Of a DNA stretch of 64,000 nt, positions 9,835 to 18,237 are shown piece after piece. The notes beneath the pieces are model-generated. The model was not told the DNA's origin and did not search any database. It was given only the letters and a program-made list of their open reading frames with translations. Numbering within the stretch: position 1 is the first letter of the stretch; each line of letters opens with the position of its first letter. The translations under genes were made by a program, and so were the position numbers. Source of the stretch: an uncultured Bacteroidales bacterium (GTDB lineage: Bacteria; Bacteroidota; Bacteroidia; Bacteroidales; UBA932). The stretch covers positions 62,001 to 126,000 of the forward strand of contig CALUPG010000001.1 of NCBI GenBank assembly GCA_944322565.1. Reading direction: 5' to 3'.

Positions 9835-9900
9835 GCGGAGCGATGATTCAGAAGAAATGAATGAACTGAGAAAATCAAAATTACAGTCTGTCTTTTTCAT
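9775..9900 (-). CDS. Possible 41-residue small ORF antisense to the clpC 3' end
   Basis: An ATG at 9900-9898 opens a 41-codon frame (MKKTDCNFDFLSSFISSESS...) that ends inside clpC on the opposite strand. A perfect -7 box TACCTTTG (minus, 9938-9931) lies 30 nt upstream and has no other gene to serve. There is no recognised domain. It may equally mark an antisense RNA, or be chance. Confidence 0.2.
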   Translation of the reverse strand: MKKTDCNFDFLSSFISSESSLRSLAGMIQDMDLEILDVTVA

Positions 9901-9988
9901 GATTCAAAGCTTTTTGTTTGTTTCTTGATGCAAAGGTAGACTCTAACTGTGCCAAACTGCTGCACAATTAAAACAAATATCAAAAAAA

Positions 9989-10645
9989 ATGACAAATCTT
10001 GCAATATTTGACCTTGACGGCACATTGCTGAATACAATAGAAGACCTCGGGACCGCATGCAACCATGCGCTGGAAATGTGCGGATACCCGAAAAGAGAAA
10101 TGTGCGAATACAATATGCTCGTGGGCCGAGGGATATACAATCTTTTCCGAGGAGCTCTCCCCGAAGGGCACAGAGGCGAAGAAGAGGTGATGAAGATGAA
10201 AGATTTCTTTATCCCATGGTATGATGCACACAAATGCGACCTTACAAGGCCTTATGACGGCATACAGGCTTTGCTTGACGCTATCGCAGCAAAAGGGATA
10301 AAGCTTGCAGTGGCCTCCAACAAATATCAGGACGGGACCGAAAAGCTTGTCAGACATTATTTTCCGGAATGCGACTTTGTCAGTGTCCTGGGACAGAGGG
10401 ACGGCATGCCGATAAAGCCCGACCCGGAAATCGTCCTGGAAATAATGCGTGCCGCAGGCATCACGGACAAGAGCGCCGTGGTATATGCAGGGGATTCAGA
10501 TGTGGATATGCTTACCGGAAGAAATGCGGGAGTCCGTACAGTAGGCGTCACATGGGGATTCCGCAGCAGAGAAGAATTGAGTGCCCTGTCTCCCTGGAAA
10601 ATCGCAGACACCCCAGGGATGCTCATGGAATACCTGCTGGGATAA
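9989..10645 (+). CDS. HAD-family hydrolase, phosphoglycolate phosphatase-like
   Basis: A 218-residue cytoplasmic HAD phosphatase. Motif I is FDLDGTLLNT near the N-terminus (nucleophile Asp), motif II is AVASNK, the motif III Lys lies in MPIKPDPEIV and motif IV is YAGDSDVDM. The helical cap insert after motif I is of the C1 type found in phosphoglycolate phosphatase and PpaX. The substrate cannot be fixed from sequence. The AI-2E family gene follows 51 nt downstream on the same strand. Confidence 0.85.
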   Translation: MTNLAIFDLDGTLLNTIEDLGTACNHALEMCGYPKREMCEYNMLVGRGIYNLFRGALPEGHRGEEEVMKMKDFFIPWYDAHKCDLTRPYDGIQALLDAIAAKGIKLAVASNKYQDGTEKLVRHYFPECDFVSVLGQRDGMPIKPDPEIVLEIMRAAGITDKSAVVYAGDSDVDMLTGRNAGVRTVGVTWGFRSREELSALSPWKIADTPGMLMEYLLG

Positions 10646-10696
10646 AAAACGCAGGCTTACATAAATACAGCTGAAATTCATACAATACACCAAGAC

Positions 10697-11863
10697 ATGG
10701 AAAAGGAACGAAACATTGACAGGCTCGCAAAATACATCATGATTACAGCGGGGGCAGCAGTCATACTGGCATTCTGCTGGTTTTTCAGGGATGTCATAAT
10801 ATATATGCTGGCCGCCGGAGTCGTCGCCCTTTTGGGCAGGCCGGTGATGAATCTGTTCAACAAAATCAGAATCAAGGGGAAAGGGCTTCCGCAATGGCTG
10901 TATGCCATACTGACCTTAATCATCATCATGGTCATTTTCCTTTCCGCTGTAATTCTCCTGGTCCCTGTCATAAGCGGCATTGCAAAAGATATTTCAATGG
11001 CCAATGTAGAGAGCGCCGCCCAATCTGCCGTCGCCGCCCTGAAAAGCCTGAATACCTTTCTTGCGGAGACATTCCCCTCACTCGGAAGCGACTTCAGGAT
11101 TGAGCGGGCAATATTGGGAAGCATGAAGGACTTCACCGACATTTCCGCATTTTCCTCATTCTTCAGTTCCGCAGCATCATTCGTAGCGGATTTCGGCATA
11201 GGTCTGTGTGCCGTAATGTTCATATCCTTTTTCTTTCTCAAGGACGGCAACCTGTTCCCCAATATAATCGCCGCCCTCGTGCCTGACAAGCATGAGAGTA
11301 ATGCCAGAGCAGCATACAGCGACATCGAACACCTCCTGTCCAGATATTTTCTGGGGCTGGTTGTCGAAATGGCCGGAGTTGCACTCATAGATTTCCTCGG
11401 GCTCGTGTTCATAGCCAGAATAGGATTCAATTCAGCAATCGGAATAGCATTTGTCTGCGGGGTAATGAACATCATCCCGTATGTCGGACCGTGGCTCGGA
11501 GGAGCAATAGGGACCGTCCTTGCCGTCACAATGAAATATATTTGCCTTGACGGCAGCGGCCTGAATGTAAGCTTCTGGGTGTTTGTCATAATTCTCATAG
11601 CCATATTCTGGGTCGCACAAATCATTGACAACTACATATTCCAGCCTATAGTATACTCCAGCAGCATCAAGGCAAATGCCCTTGAAATCTTCATTGTGCT
11701 TCTGATGGCAGGCCACATAGGAGGAATCATGGGGATGCTGGTCGCAATACCATGCTATACGGTGCTCAGGGTTATCGGAGTGCGGTTCTTCGGCCATGTC
11801 AAATTTGTCCGGCAGTTGACCGGCAACTCCGAAAGAAAAGACAGTGAAAATAATGACAAATAA
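10697..11863 (+). CDS. AI-2E family transporter (PF01594)
   Basis: A 388-residue polytopic membrane protein. Hydrophobic pairs near the N-terminus (FRDVIIYMLAAGVVALLG; LTLIIIMVIFLSAVILLV), a long extramembrane middle segment and further membrane helices (GVMNIIPYVGPWLGGAIG, VFVIILIAIFWVAQIIDNYIFQP) give the family layout. Family members include TqsA/YdiK-like exporters and Na+/H+ antiporters, so the substrate is open. The N- and C-termini are charged and probably cytoplasmic. It starts 51 nt after the HAD gene and ends 13 nt before the esterase gene. Confidence 0.88.
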   Translation: MEKERNIDRLAKYIMITAGAAVILAFCWFFRDVIIYMLAAGVVALLGRPVMNLFNKIRIKGKGLPQWLYAILTLIIIMVIFLSAVILLVPVISGIAKDISMANVESAAQSAVAALKSLNTFLAETFPSLGSDFRIERAILGSMKDFTDISAFSSFFSSAASFVADFGIGLCAVMFISFFFLKDGNLFPNIIAALVPDKHESNARAAYSDIEHLLSRYFLGLVVEMAGVALIDFLGLVFIARIGFNSAIGIAFVCGVMNIIPYVGPWLGGAIGTVLAVTMKYICLDGSGLNVSFWVFVIILIAIFWVAQIIDNYIFQPIVYSSSIKANALEIFIVLLMAGHIGGIMGMLVAIPCYTVLRVIGVRFFGHVKFVRQLTGNSERKDSENNDK

Positions 11864-11876
11864 TTGAACAGCCGAT

Positions 11877-12842
11877 ATGAAGAAGATACTTTCAGCTTTC
11901 ATTTCAACAGCTGCCGCAATATTATTTCCGGATATGGCCGCTGCACAGGGAAACTCCGCCCTGCTTCCGGACGGTACCTACAAATTCGCACAGAGGGACA
12001 CATGCGAACTATTTCTTGATGTATACAATCCTGCTGCAGGAACACTTGAAGACGGCCATCCGCAGATGCCCACGGTGATTTTCATGTTCGGCGGAGGCTT
12101 CATGAGCGGGGAACGGAACACCCCCTATTACAACAGGTGGTTCCGGGAAATGACAGAAAACGGATGCAGAATAGTCAGCATTGACTACAGACTCGGACTG
12201 AAAGGTGCCACAAAAGTTGGAATAGGCCAGGTAAATGAATTGGAAAATGCCATCACCATGGCGGTGGAAGACCTGTTCAGCGCCACAGTCTTTCTTCTGG
12301 ACAATGCAGAAAGCCTCGGGATTGACCCGGACAATATTGTCATAAGCGGCTCATCGGCCGGCGCCATTTCAGTTCTGCAGGCAGACTACGAGCTGAACAA
12401 CAATTCCGTTCTGGCATCCGGACTGCCGGAGGGCTTCAGGTATGCCGGAGTAATTTCATTTTCAGGGGCGATATTGTCAAGGTCCGGCCTGCTTGAATAC
12501 ATGACAGAGCCGAGTCCTACCCTTCTGATGCACGGGACAGAAGACAAACTTGTGACATACAAGCAGATAAAATTCTTCAACATCGGCTTTTTCGGTTCCG
12601 ACAGGATAGCATCAAGATTTGAGAAATTCGGCTACGATTATAACATTCTCCGCTTTGCAGGGCATGGGCACGAAATTGCCGGCAGCATGTACGAGACAAT
12701 AGAATACCAGATGGCTTTCATCAAAGAAAACATTTTGAGAAAATCACGCAGGATAATCGATGCCACAATCTACGATCCTGACATCCCGTCCGGGGAAGGC
12801 ACCAGCCAGTCCCGGAAAGAATTGTACGGCAACAGCCGCTGA
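11877..12842 (+). CDS. Secreted alpha/beta-hydrolase (carboxylesterase family)
   Basis: A 321-residue protein with a signal peptide (through MAAAQ, about residue 24). The oxyanion segment is MFGGGFMSGE, the nucleophile elbow is GSSAGA, and LMHGTEDKLV and AGHGHE provide the Asp and His of the triad. This is the BD-FAE/esterase D-like group that removes acyl groups from small esters or plant polysaccharides. The AI-2E family gene precedes it by 13 nt. The neighbour on the right is convergent. Confidence 0.85.
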   Translation: MKKILSAFISTAAAILFPDMAAAQGNSALLPDGTYKFAQRDTCELFLDVYNPAAGTLEDGHPQMPTVIFMFGGGFMSGERNTPYYNRWFREMTENGCRIVSIDYRLGLKGATKVGIGQVNELENAITMAVEDLFSATVFLLDNAESLGIDPDNIVISGSSAGAISVLQADYELNNNSVLASGLPEGFRYAGVISFSGAILSRSGLLEYMTEPSPTLLMHGTEDKLVTYKQIKFFNIGFFGSDRIASRFEKFGYDYNILRFAGHGHEIAGSMYETIEYQMAFIKENILRKSRRIIDATIYDPDIPSGEGTSQSRKELYGNSR

Positions 12843-12887
12843 GACAGCCCCCAGCGGCGTCAAGAAGCACGGAAAAGAGGCTGACTG

Positions 12888-13787
12888 TCAGCGCGCAGGG
12901 CAGGATGAAAGCTTGTCAAGCGAGAGTTCAATAAGCCTTCTGACGACAGGCTTATAGTCCGGATTGCTGCTTTTCTTATATCTGTGCGCAATAATCGCAC
13001 ACACCGTACCTGCATTATGCCCGAGGTGTGCGGCGATTCCGGCTATTGCCGACCCCTCCATTTCGAAATTGGTGATACGCTGCCCTCTGAAAGAGAAACT
13101 TTCGAATTTCTCAAGCATGTCCGGCATTGCAAGAGGCATCCTGAGTACCCGTCCCTGAGGCCCGTAAAAGCCCGAAGCGGATATGGTCATCCCCGGCACA
13201 GTGCAGTCCGAAAACAAATCGGACATAGCCTTGCCTGCCCTTGTGAAATACGGCGAAGGCAGACGGCTGTCCCATCCCACATGTCTCATGAATGCTTCTT
13301 CATAATCCGGAAGCGAGACGGCATCCCTGCCGGCATACCAGTTGAGAAGGCCGTCACAGCCTATCGAAATATGGGAAAAGACAAATGAGCCGAGAGGGAT
13401 ATCAGGCTGAATGGCTCCGGAAGTGCCGATGCGCAGGATATTGAGGCAACGCTTCTCTTTCCTCACCATTCTCGAAGCAAAGTCAATGTTGGCAAGAGCA
13501 TCAAGCTCATTCATGACAATATCAATGTTGTCTGTCCCGATGCCGGTCGACAGGACTGTCACCCGTGTCCCCCGGTATCTGCCGGAAACAGAGACAAACT
13601 CCCTTGACTCGTGCCGGAATTCCTTGTCTTCCAGATACTCGGACACAATATCCACACGGCCGGGATCCCCCACGAGAATGACATTGTCCGCAAGCTCCTC
13701 CGGACGCAGATGGATATGGAATACAGAGCCGTCGCCATTGATTATGAGTTCGGACTCAGGTATCGGTTTTTCTTCTGTTGCAATCAT
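12888..13787 (-). CDS. Nucleoside phosphorylase (uridine phosphorylase-like)
   Basis: A 299-residue enzyme of the PNP/UDP family, which cleaves nucleosides with phosphate to base and ribose-1-phosphate. VILVGDPGRVD (Gly40-Arg44) and RIGTSGAIQ bind phosphate, and ITNFEMEGSAIAG carries the sugar-binding Glu and Met-Glu pair. The proteins are common in Bacteroidetes and somewhat longer than enterobacterial Udp. Uridine is the likeliest substrate, though purine specificity cannot be excluded. A TATATTTG box lies upstream. Confidence 0.88.
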   Translation of the reverse strand: MIATEEKPIPESELIINGDGSVFHIHLRPEELADNVILVGDPGRVDIVSEYLEDKEFRHESREFVSVSGRYRGTRVTVLSTGIGTDNIDIVMNELDALANIDFASRMVRKEKRCLNILRIGTSGAIQPDIPLGSFVFSHISIGCDGLLNWYAGRDAVSLPDYEEAFMRHVGWDSRLPSPYFTRAGKAMSDLFSDCTVPGMTISASGFYGPQGRVLRMPLAMPDMLEKFESFSFRGQRITNFEMEGSAIAGIAAHLGHNAGTVCAIIAHRYKKSSNPDYKPVVRRLIELSLDKLSSCPAR

Positions 13788-13814
13788 TGCCGCATAATAT
13801 TTTGTTTACGCTTC

Positions 13815-13851
13815 CAAATATAGTTTTTTATGACAAATTTTCCTACTTTTG
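13815..13851. promoter_or_regulatory. Divergent promoter region, nucleoside phosphorylase / DUF4293
   Basis: TATATTTG on the minus strand (13822-13815) faces the phosphorylase gene and TACTTTTG on the plus strand (13844-13851) faces the DUF4293 gene. Both match TAnnTTTG. The -33 elements are weak. Confidence 0.5.
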
Positions 13852-13896
13852 TCCGGGAAATTGAAAAATCACAGGGAACTTCTAAAATCATAAGAA

Positions 13897-14331
13897 ATGT
13901 GGCAGAGGATACAGACTCTATATCTTGCGATATCAACACTGCTCATAGCTTCTCTTCTATTGTGCAATGCAGTGAACATCATCGGCCCTGACGGACATGT
14001 GGAGGCGGTGAAATATTATGAGAATATCGTTTACCTTGTCTTCATAATATCCATCATATCGGGAAACGGATTCACTTTGTTCACATTCGGGGCCCGGCCT
14101 GTCCAGATGAGACTGTGCGTCATCGAAGCCCTGATAATGACGGCATTCCAGATATGGATAGGAGTTGACTTCATAAGGATGATGAAATCCTCAGAAGTCG
14201 TCTTTTCATTCACTGCCGTATTCCCTATAATTGCAGCCATACTTAACATAATGGCTGCCAGAAACATTGCCCTTGACGAAGCACTTGTACAGGCATCGGG
14301 CAGACTCAGGGGAAAGAAGAAGCGGAATTGA
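13897..14331 (+). CDS. DUF4293 membrane protein
   Basis: A 144-residue protein with four predicted membrane helices (about 8-25, 42-66, 75-92 and 104-122) and a basic C-terminus (RLRGKKKRN). The start MWQRIQTLYL and overall pattern match DUF4293, a small Bacteroidetes-specific family of unknown function. It ends 38 nt before the convergent LytTR regulator gene, with an eight-C run between them. Confidence 0.8.
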   Translation: MWQRIQTLYLAISTLLIASLLLCNAVNIIGPDGHVEAVKYYENIVYLVFIISIISGNGFTLFTFGARPVQMRLCVIEALIMTAFQIWIGVDFIRMMKSSEVVFSFTAVFPIIAAILNIMAARNIALDEALVQASGRLRGKKKRN

Positions 14332-14369
14332 GAATCCGGATACAGGTTTCCCGCCCGGGTCCCCCCCCT

Positions 14370-15215
14370 CTATTTCTTTGCCGGGCTCCGGAAACTGGCC
14401 AGAATATTTTCCGAATAAGTCCTGGTAACGGGAATCGGAGGTATTTCCCCGTTGTCGAGACAAAGAAAATATCCTTCCTGCTCCTTCCTCAGGGACTTCA
14501 CCCGAGCCATGTTCACAACATATTTTCTGTTGCACCGGACAAGCCTGGTGTCACGAAAAGTTTCTTCCACACTTTTCATGCTTGAGCGAAGCTGGTACAT
14601 CATCAGACGGCCGCCGGCATCTCCATACCACACCTTTATATAATTGTCATCTGACTCTATGTAATACAGGTCCGATGACTTGACGGCCAGCTTCAGAGAG
14701 CCGCCATTGTCAAAGAAAGACATCGGAGCATCATTCTGACGGTCCCCGGACATCATCCTGATGGTCCGTTCCTTTTCACTGATGATAAAATACATCGCAG
14801 ACATCATGTACGGGACCAGCAAGGCTATGGAGGCGCTGAAAAGTGACTTTATGAAGGCGACAGCGGGAGTGACACCCTCCGGCCTGACTATGTCGGCAGT
14901 AACGAAAGTATAGAACAGGCATACTACAATCACCTCGGCAAGGCACCATAGCACATACTGCAATACTGTCATGCTGAACATCTTGCGAGTCTTGTACATA
15001 ATGACCCGGCTCGTCGTCAGAAAGATGATGGATATGGCTATGAACCCGGCGGTGAAGAGAAAAAAAACGGAATTTCCGAGACGGAACCATGCAGTATCGG
15101 AAAACGGGACATACAGGTTCAGGTATATGACCGCAAACAATATAGCAAAGGTAAGGGTTCCGGTCAGCTGGTGCCTCTCGAGGAGATATTCGGGAAGTAG
15201 CCTTTTATTTCGCAT
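14370..15215 (-). CDS. Membrane-bound LytTR-type transcription regulator
   Basis: A 281-residue protein with four hydrophobic helices in the first 135 residues and a LytTR DNA-binding domain from about residue 170 (SDLYYIESDDNYIKVWY, RCNRKYVVNMARVKSLRKEQEGYFL, IPVTRTYSENIL). It has no receiver domain, so it probably senses a signal at or in the membrane and binds DNA directly. It is divergent from fabH-fabF-fabZ. The space between holds direct repeats of a 9-mer, the type of site LytTR domains bind, overlapping its own promoter. Autoregulation and control of the fab genes are inferred from this arrangement. Confidence 0.88.
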   Translation of the reverse strand: MRNKRLLPEYLLERHQLTGTLTFAILFAVIYLNLYVPFSDTAWFRLGNSVFFLFTAGFIAISIIFLTTSRVIMYKTRKMFSMTVLQYVLWCLAEVIVVCLFYTFVTADIVRPEGVTPAVAFIKSLFSASIALLVPYMMSAMYFIISEKERTIRMMSGDRQNDAPMSFFDNGGSLKLAVKSSDLYYIESDDNYIKVWYGDAGGRLMMYQLRSSMKSVEETFRDTRLVRCNRKYVVNMARVKSLRKEQEGYFLCLDNGEIPPIPVTRTYSENILASFRSPAKK

Positions 15216-15233
15216 CGTATCTCAAACTTTAGG

Positions 15234-15241
15234 CAAAGATA
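15234..15241 (-). promoter_or_regulatory. -7 element of the LytTR gene promoter
   Basis: TATCTTTG on the minus strand lies 19 nt before the start codon. There is no TTTG at the normal -33 spacing; that position falls between repeat copies 1 and 2. This is what an activator-dependent promoter would show. Confidence 0.5.
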
Positions 15242-15249
15242 TTAAAATT

Positions 15250-15329
15250 TCACCACAAATATGACAATTTCGCCACAAACAGCCGCTTATCGGGACAAAA
15301 AAAGGGAAAAAGAGGAAAAATCGCCACAA
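15250..15329. promoter_or_regulatory. Three phased direct repeats, probable LytTR operator
   Basis: The 9-mer TCRCCACAA occurs three times in the same orientation: 15250-15258, 15270-15278 and 15321-15329. Spacings are 20 and 51 bp, about two and five helical turns, so all copies face the same side. Copies 1 and 2 extend to ATTTCRCCACAAA. LytTR domains bind 9-bp direct repeats about two turns apart. The block lies between the LytTR gene and fabH. Confidence 0.55.
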
Positions 15330-15332
15330 TAA

Positions 15333-15364
15333 TTTCATTTAAAAAAATTAAGAGTGTAATTTTG
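15333..15364 (+). promoter_or_regulatory. Promoter for fabH-fabF-fabZ
   Basis: TAATTTTG (15357-15364) matches the Bacteroidetes -7 box. TTTC at 15333-15336, 20 nt before it, is one base from the -33 consensus TTTG. Repeat copy 3 ends 3 nt upstream of this -33 site. Confidence 0.55.
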
Positions 15365-15405
15365 CTTGGTTTTATAAGGAAAACTGTTAACTAAAACATC
15401 AAGAC

Positions 15406-16353
15406 ATGAAAATCATAGGGACGGGAAGCGCGCTTCCCAGCAAAATTGTCACCAACGACATGCTGTCTGAATTCCTTGACACCAGCGATGCATGGATCTA
15501 TCCGAGGACTGGAATCAGGCACAGGCATGTGATTTCAGACGAAAAGCTTGAGGACCTTGCAATAAGCGCCGCAAAGAAAGCGCTCGACAACGCAGGGATG
15601 AAAGCGGAAGAACTGGACTTCATCATTTGTTCCAATGTTGTCAATGAATATGTCACCCCGTCATTGAGCTGCATAATACAGGGCGGGATCGGAGCGAACT
15701 GCCCGTGTCTTGACATCAACTGCGCATGCGCCGGCTTCATCTACGCCCTTGATATCGCAGAGACTCACTATCAGGCAGGGAAAGTCAAGAATGTCCTCAT
15801 CGTATGTGCAGAGGAACCTACCAGAATGACAAGCTGGAAAGACCGCAGCGTATGCGTACTCTTCGGGGACGGTGCAGGTGCGGCAGTCCTCAGCGAAGGC
15901 GACAATATAAAAGGCATCAAGCTGTCCGCGGCAAGTGCTACAGACAAGCTCTATCAGATAAGGACACTGGAGCCTACCCCGTATGTCACAAAAGAGGAGC
16001 AGGACATTCCTCTCCAGATGAAAGGTCAGGATGTATTCAAATTTGCGGTCAAGGCATCATCCGGAGACATCAAATATCTTCTTGACGGACTCGGAATGAA
16101 AGCCGACGACATCGACCATTATCTTCTGCACCAGGCCAACAAGAGGATCATCAAGTCCATCGAGGATTTCCTCGGCCAGCCGGAAGAAAAATTCCCGACC
16201 AATGTGGAGACCCATGGGAATTCATCTTCGGCCAGCTGTCCTATACTTCTGGACGAATGCAACCGGAAAGGAATACTCAAGAAAGGAGACAAGATAGCCA
16301 TGAGCGCCTTCGGGGCAGGATTCATTTCCGGAGCAGCCATAATGGAATGGTAA
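15406..16353 (+). CDS. fabH: 3-oxoacyl-ACP synthase III
   Basis: A 315-residue FabH-type ketosynthase, which condenses an acyl-CoA with malonyl-ACP to start fatty acid synthesis. The triad is visible: Cys108 in NCACAGF, His in HQANKRI and Asn in HGNSSSAS. Length is normal for the family. It is the first of three closely spaced fab genes (52 and 46 nt gaps). It begins about 40 nt after a good -7 box and is divergent from a LytTR regulator. Whether it starts ordinary or specialised acyl chains cannot be told from sequence. Confidence 0.93.
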   Translation: MKIIGTGSALPSKIVTNDMLSEFLDTSDAWIYPRTGIRHRHVISDEKLEDLAISAAKKALDNAGMKAEELDFIICSNVVNEYVTPSLSCIIQGGIGANCPCLDINCACAGFIYALDIAETHYQAGKVKNVLIVCAEEPTRMTSWKDRSVCVLFGDGAGAAVLSEGDNIKGIKLSAASATDKLYQIRTLEPTPYVTKEEQDIPLQMKGQDVFKFAVKASSGDIKYLLDGLGMKADDIDHYLLHQANKRIIKSIEDFLGQPEEKFPTNVETHGNSSSASCPILLDECNRKGILKKGDKIAMSAFGAGFISGAAIMEW

Positions 16354-16405
16354 CAACCCGACACTATAATCACATACAGATTTAACCACCATCAAATTGA
16401 ATAAT

Positions 16406-17659
16406 ATGGACAAAAGAGTAGTTATAACCGGAATGGGGGCGATAACACCGGTAGGAAACAGCGTTGCAGAACTTTGGGAGAGTCTTGTAAACGGGGTCTG
16501 CGGGATCGGCCTCATCACCGAATTCCCGACAGATGATCTTCCGGCAAAAGTCGCAGGCGAAGTCAAGAATTTCAATCCTGCAGACTACGGCATTGAGCCG
16601 GCTTTTGCCAGAAAACAGGACAAATTCTCCGTCTTTGCTGTTGCCGCCGCATCCGAGGCAATCAAGCAGTCGGGACTCGTAGCTTCCGACGGAGAGGACG
16701 GAAACATTGACCCGATGAGATTCGGAGTGTATGTAGGCTCCGGAATCGGCGGATTCAGCACCCAGTACAAGGAAAGCGAGAAAATGATCAAAGACGGGCC
16801 GAAATGGATTTCTCCGCTCTTCATCCCGACGATGATAGCCAACATGGCCGCCGGCAACATTGCCATCAGATACAATCTCTGCGGTCCCTGCATTCCGGTA
16901 GTGACAGCATGTGCTACTTCTACTCACACAGTCGGAGAAGCATACAGGGCAATCCGCCACGGATATGCAGATGCAATCATAGCCGGAGGCTCGGAGGCAG
17001 CCACTATTCCGCTCGGCATCGCCGGATTCGCCAACGCCAAGGCCCTTTCACGCTCTGAAGACCCGAACTATGCATCCCTCCCGTTCAATGCGAACAGAGG
17101 CGGCTTCGTCATGGGAGAAGGCGCTGCAATGCTTGTTCTGGAAGAATATGAGCACGCAAAGGCAAGAGGAGCAAAAATCATTGCCGAGGTATGCGGCTAC
17201 GGCAACACATGCGACGCATATCACATGACAGCTCCGAGGACAGACTGCAAGACACAGGCTGCCGCCGTCAGAATGGCTCTTGATGAGGCCGGATACAATT
17301 CATCGGATGTTCTCCACATCAATGCGCATGGAACCGGAACCTCCCTCAACGATTCTCTTGAGACAAAGACATTCAAGCTTGCTCTCGGACCTGACGCATA
17401 CAAGGCCCACATCTGCTCAACAAAATCAATGACCGGACATATGCTGGGAGCGACAGGAGCTGTTGAAGCCATTGCTGCAGTCCTTGCACTTACCACTGGC
17501 ACAGTGCCTCCGACAATCCACCTTGATGCCCCGGACCCTGAATGTGACCTCAACTATACTCCGAACAAGGCCGTCAAGGCAGACATTACTATAGCCATCT
17601 CTGATTCCCTCGGATTTGGCGGACACAATGGATGCGTGGCATTCAGAAAAGTCGAATAA
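16406..17659 (+). CDS. fabF: 3-oxoacyl-ACP synthase II
   Basis: A 417-residue elongating ketosynthase. The active-site Cys lies in VVTACATSTHT, the two His in NAHGTGTSLND and KSMTGHMLGATGAVEA, and the C-terminal SLGFGGHNG loop is present. The start is ATG 16406 (MDKRVVITG); a TTG three codons upstream is unlikely. The gene extends the chains begun by FabH and lies between fabH and fabZ. It could be a second FabF copy beside a housekeeping one elsewhere. Confidence 0.93.
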   Translation: MDKRVVITGMGAITPVGNSVAELWESLVNGVCGIGLITEFPTDDLPAKVAGEVKNFNPADYGIEPAFARKQDKFSVFAVAAASEAIKQSGLVASDGEDGNIDPMRFGVYVGSGIGGFSTQYKESEKMIKDGPKWISPLFIPTMIANMAAGNIAIRYNLCGPCIPVVTACATSTHTVGEAYRAIRHGYADAIIAGGSEAATIPLGIAGFANAKALSRSEDPNYASLPFNANRGGFVMGEGAAMLVLEEYEHAKARGAKIIAEVCGYGNTCDAYHMTAPRTDCKTQAAAVRMALDEAGYNSSDVLHINAHGTGTSLNDSLETKTFKLALGPDAYKAHICSTKSMTGHMLGATGAVEAIAAVLALTTGTVPPTIHLDAPDPECDLNYTPNKAVKADITIAISDSLGFGGHNGCVAFRKVE

Positions 17660-17705
17660 CAACCCGTAACATACTGAAACCTGACCCTAAAATCACACAA
17701 TCAAG

Positions 17706-18137
17706 ATGAATAGAGAAGAATTGAAAGAATACCTCCCGCATCGCGAACCGATGCTTCTGGTAGATGAGATTGAGATAGATTCTGAAGGAGTTGCACACGC
17801 AAAATACAGAATCAAGGAGGATGAATTTTTCTGCAGAGGACATTTTCCGGGCAATCCTATCGTTCCCGGAGTCATCCAGTGCGAGATTATGGCCCAGAGC
17901 TGCGCACTCCTTGTGAAGGACGAGCTCAAAGGCCGCACGACCCTTTACAGCGGCATTGACAATGTCCGTTTCAAGAACATCGTGCGCCCGGGAGACCTTT
18001 GTGAGATAACAGCCAGGCTGACTGACAGAAGAGGACTGCTCTTCTTCACCGAGGCATCTCTCAAGGTAAACGGGAAACTCTGCTGCAAAGGCAACCTCTC
18101 ATTCGCTCTTGTGGAAAACAAGAAAGAGAATGAATAA
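17706..18137 (+). CDS. fabZ: 3-hydroxyacyl-ACP dehydratase FabZ-like
   Basis: A 143-residue hotdog-fold dehydratase. The conserved segment GHFPGNPIVPGVIQCEIMAQ carries the catalytic His46 and Glu60. PHREPMLLVDEI near the start is also typical. It removes water from 3-hydroxyacyl-ACP in the elongation cycle. It is the last gene of the fab unit and is followed 40 nt later by a terminator. No ACP, ketoreductase or enoyl reductase gene is nearby. Confidence 0.92.
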   Translation: MNREELKEYLPHREPMLLVDEIEIDSEGVAHAKYRIKEDEFFCRGHFPGNPIVPGVIQCEIMAQSCALLVKDELKGRTTLYSGIDNVRFKNIVRPGDLCEITARLTDRRGLLFFTEASLKVNGKLCCKGNLSFALVENKKENE

Positions 18138-18177
18138 TCCGGGATGCAGGCTCTTGCCGAGCCGCGCATCATGACAG

Positions 18178-18210
18178 AAGAGGGCGGTCAGTCAGACCAG
18201 CCCTCTTTTT
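18178..18210 (+). terminator. Rho-independent terminator after fabZ
   Basis: Arms AAGAGGGC (18178-18185) and GCCCTCTT (18200-18207), with an inner GGTC/GACC pairing, are followed by a run of T (18206-18210). Confidence 0.85.
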
Positions 18211-18237
18211 ATTCGTACTCCTATCCGGACAGCAGCT

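Noticed and set aside
14361..14368. Run of eight C as a phase-variable switch
   Set aside because: It lies between two convergent stop codons, outside any promoter or reading frame, so slippage would have no evident effect.
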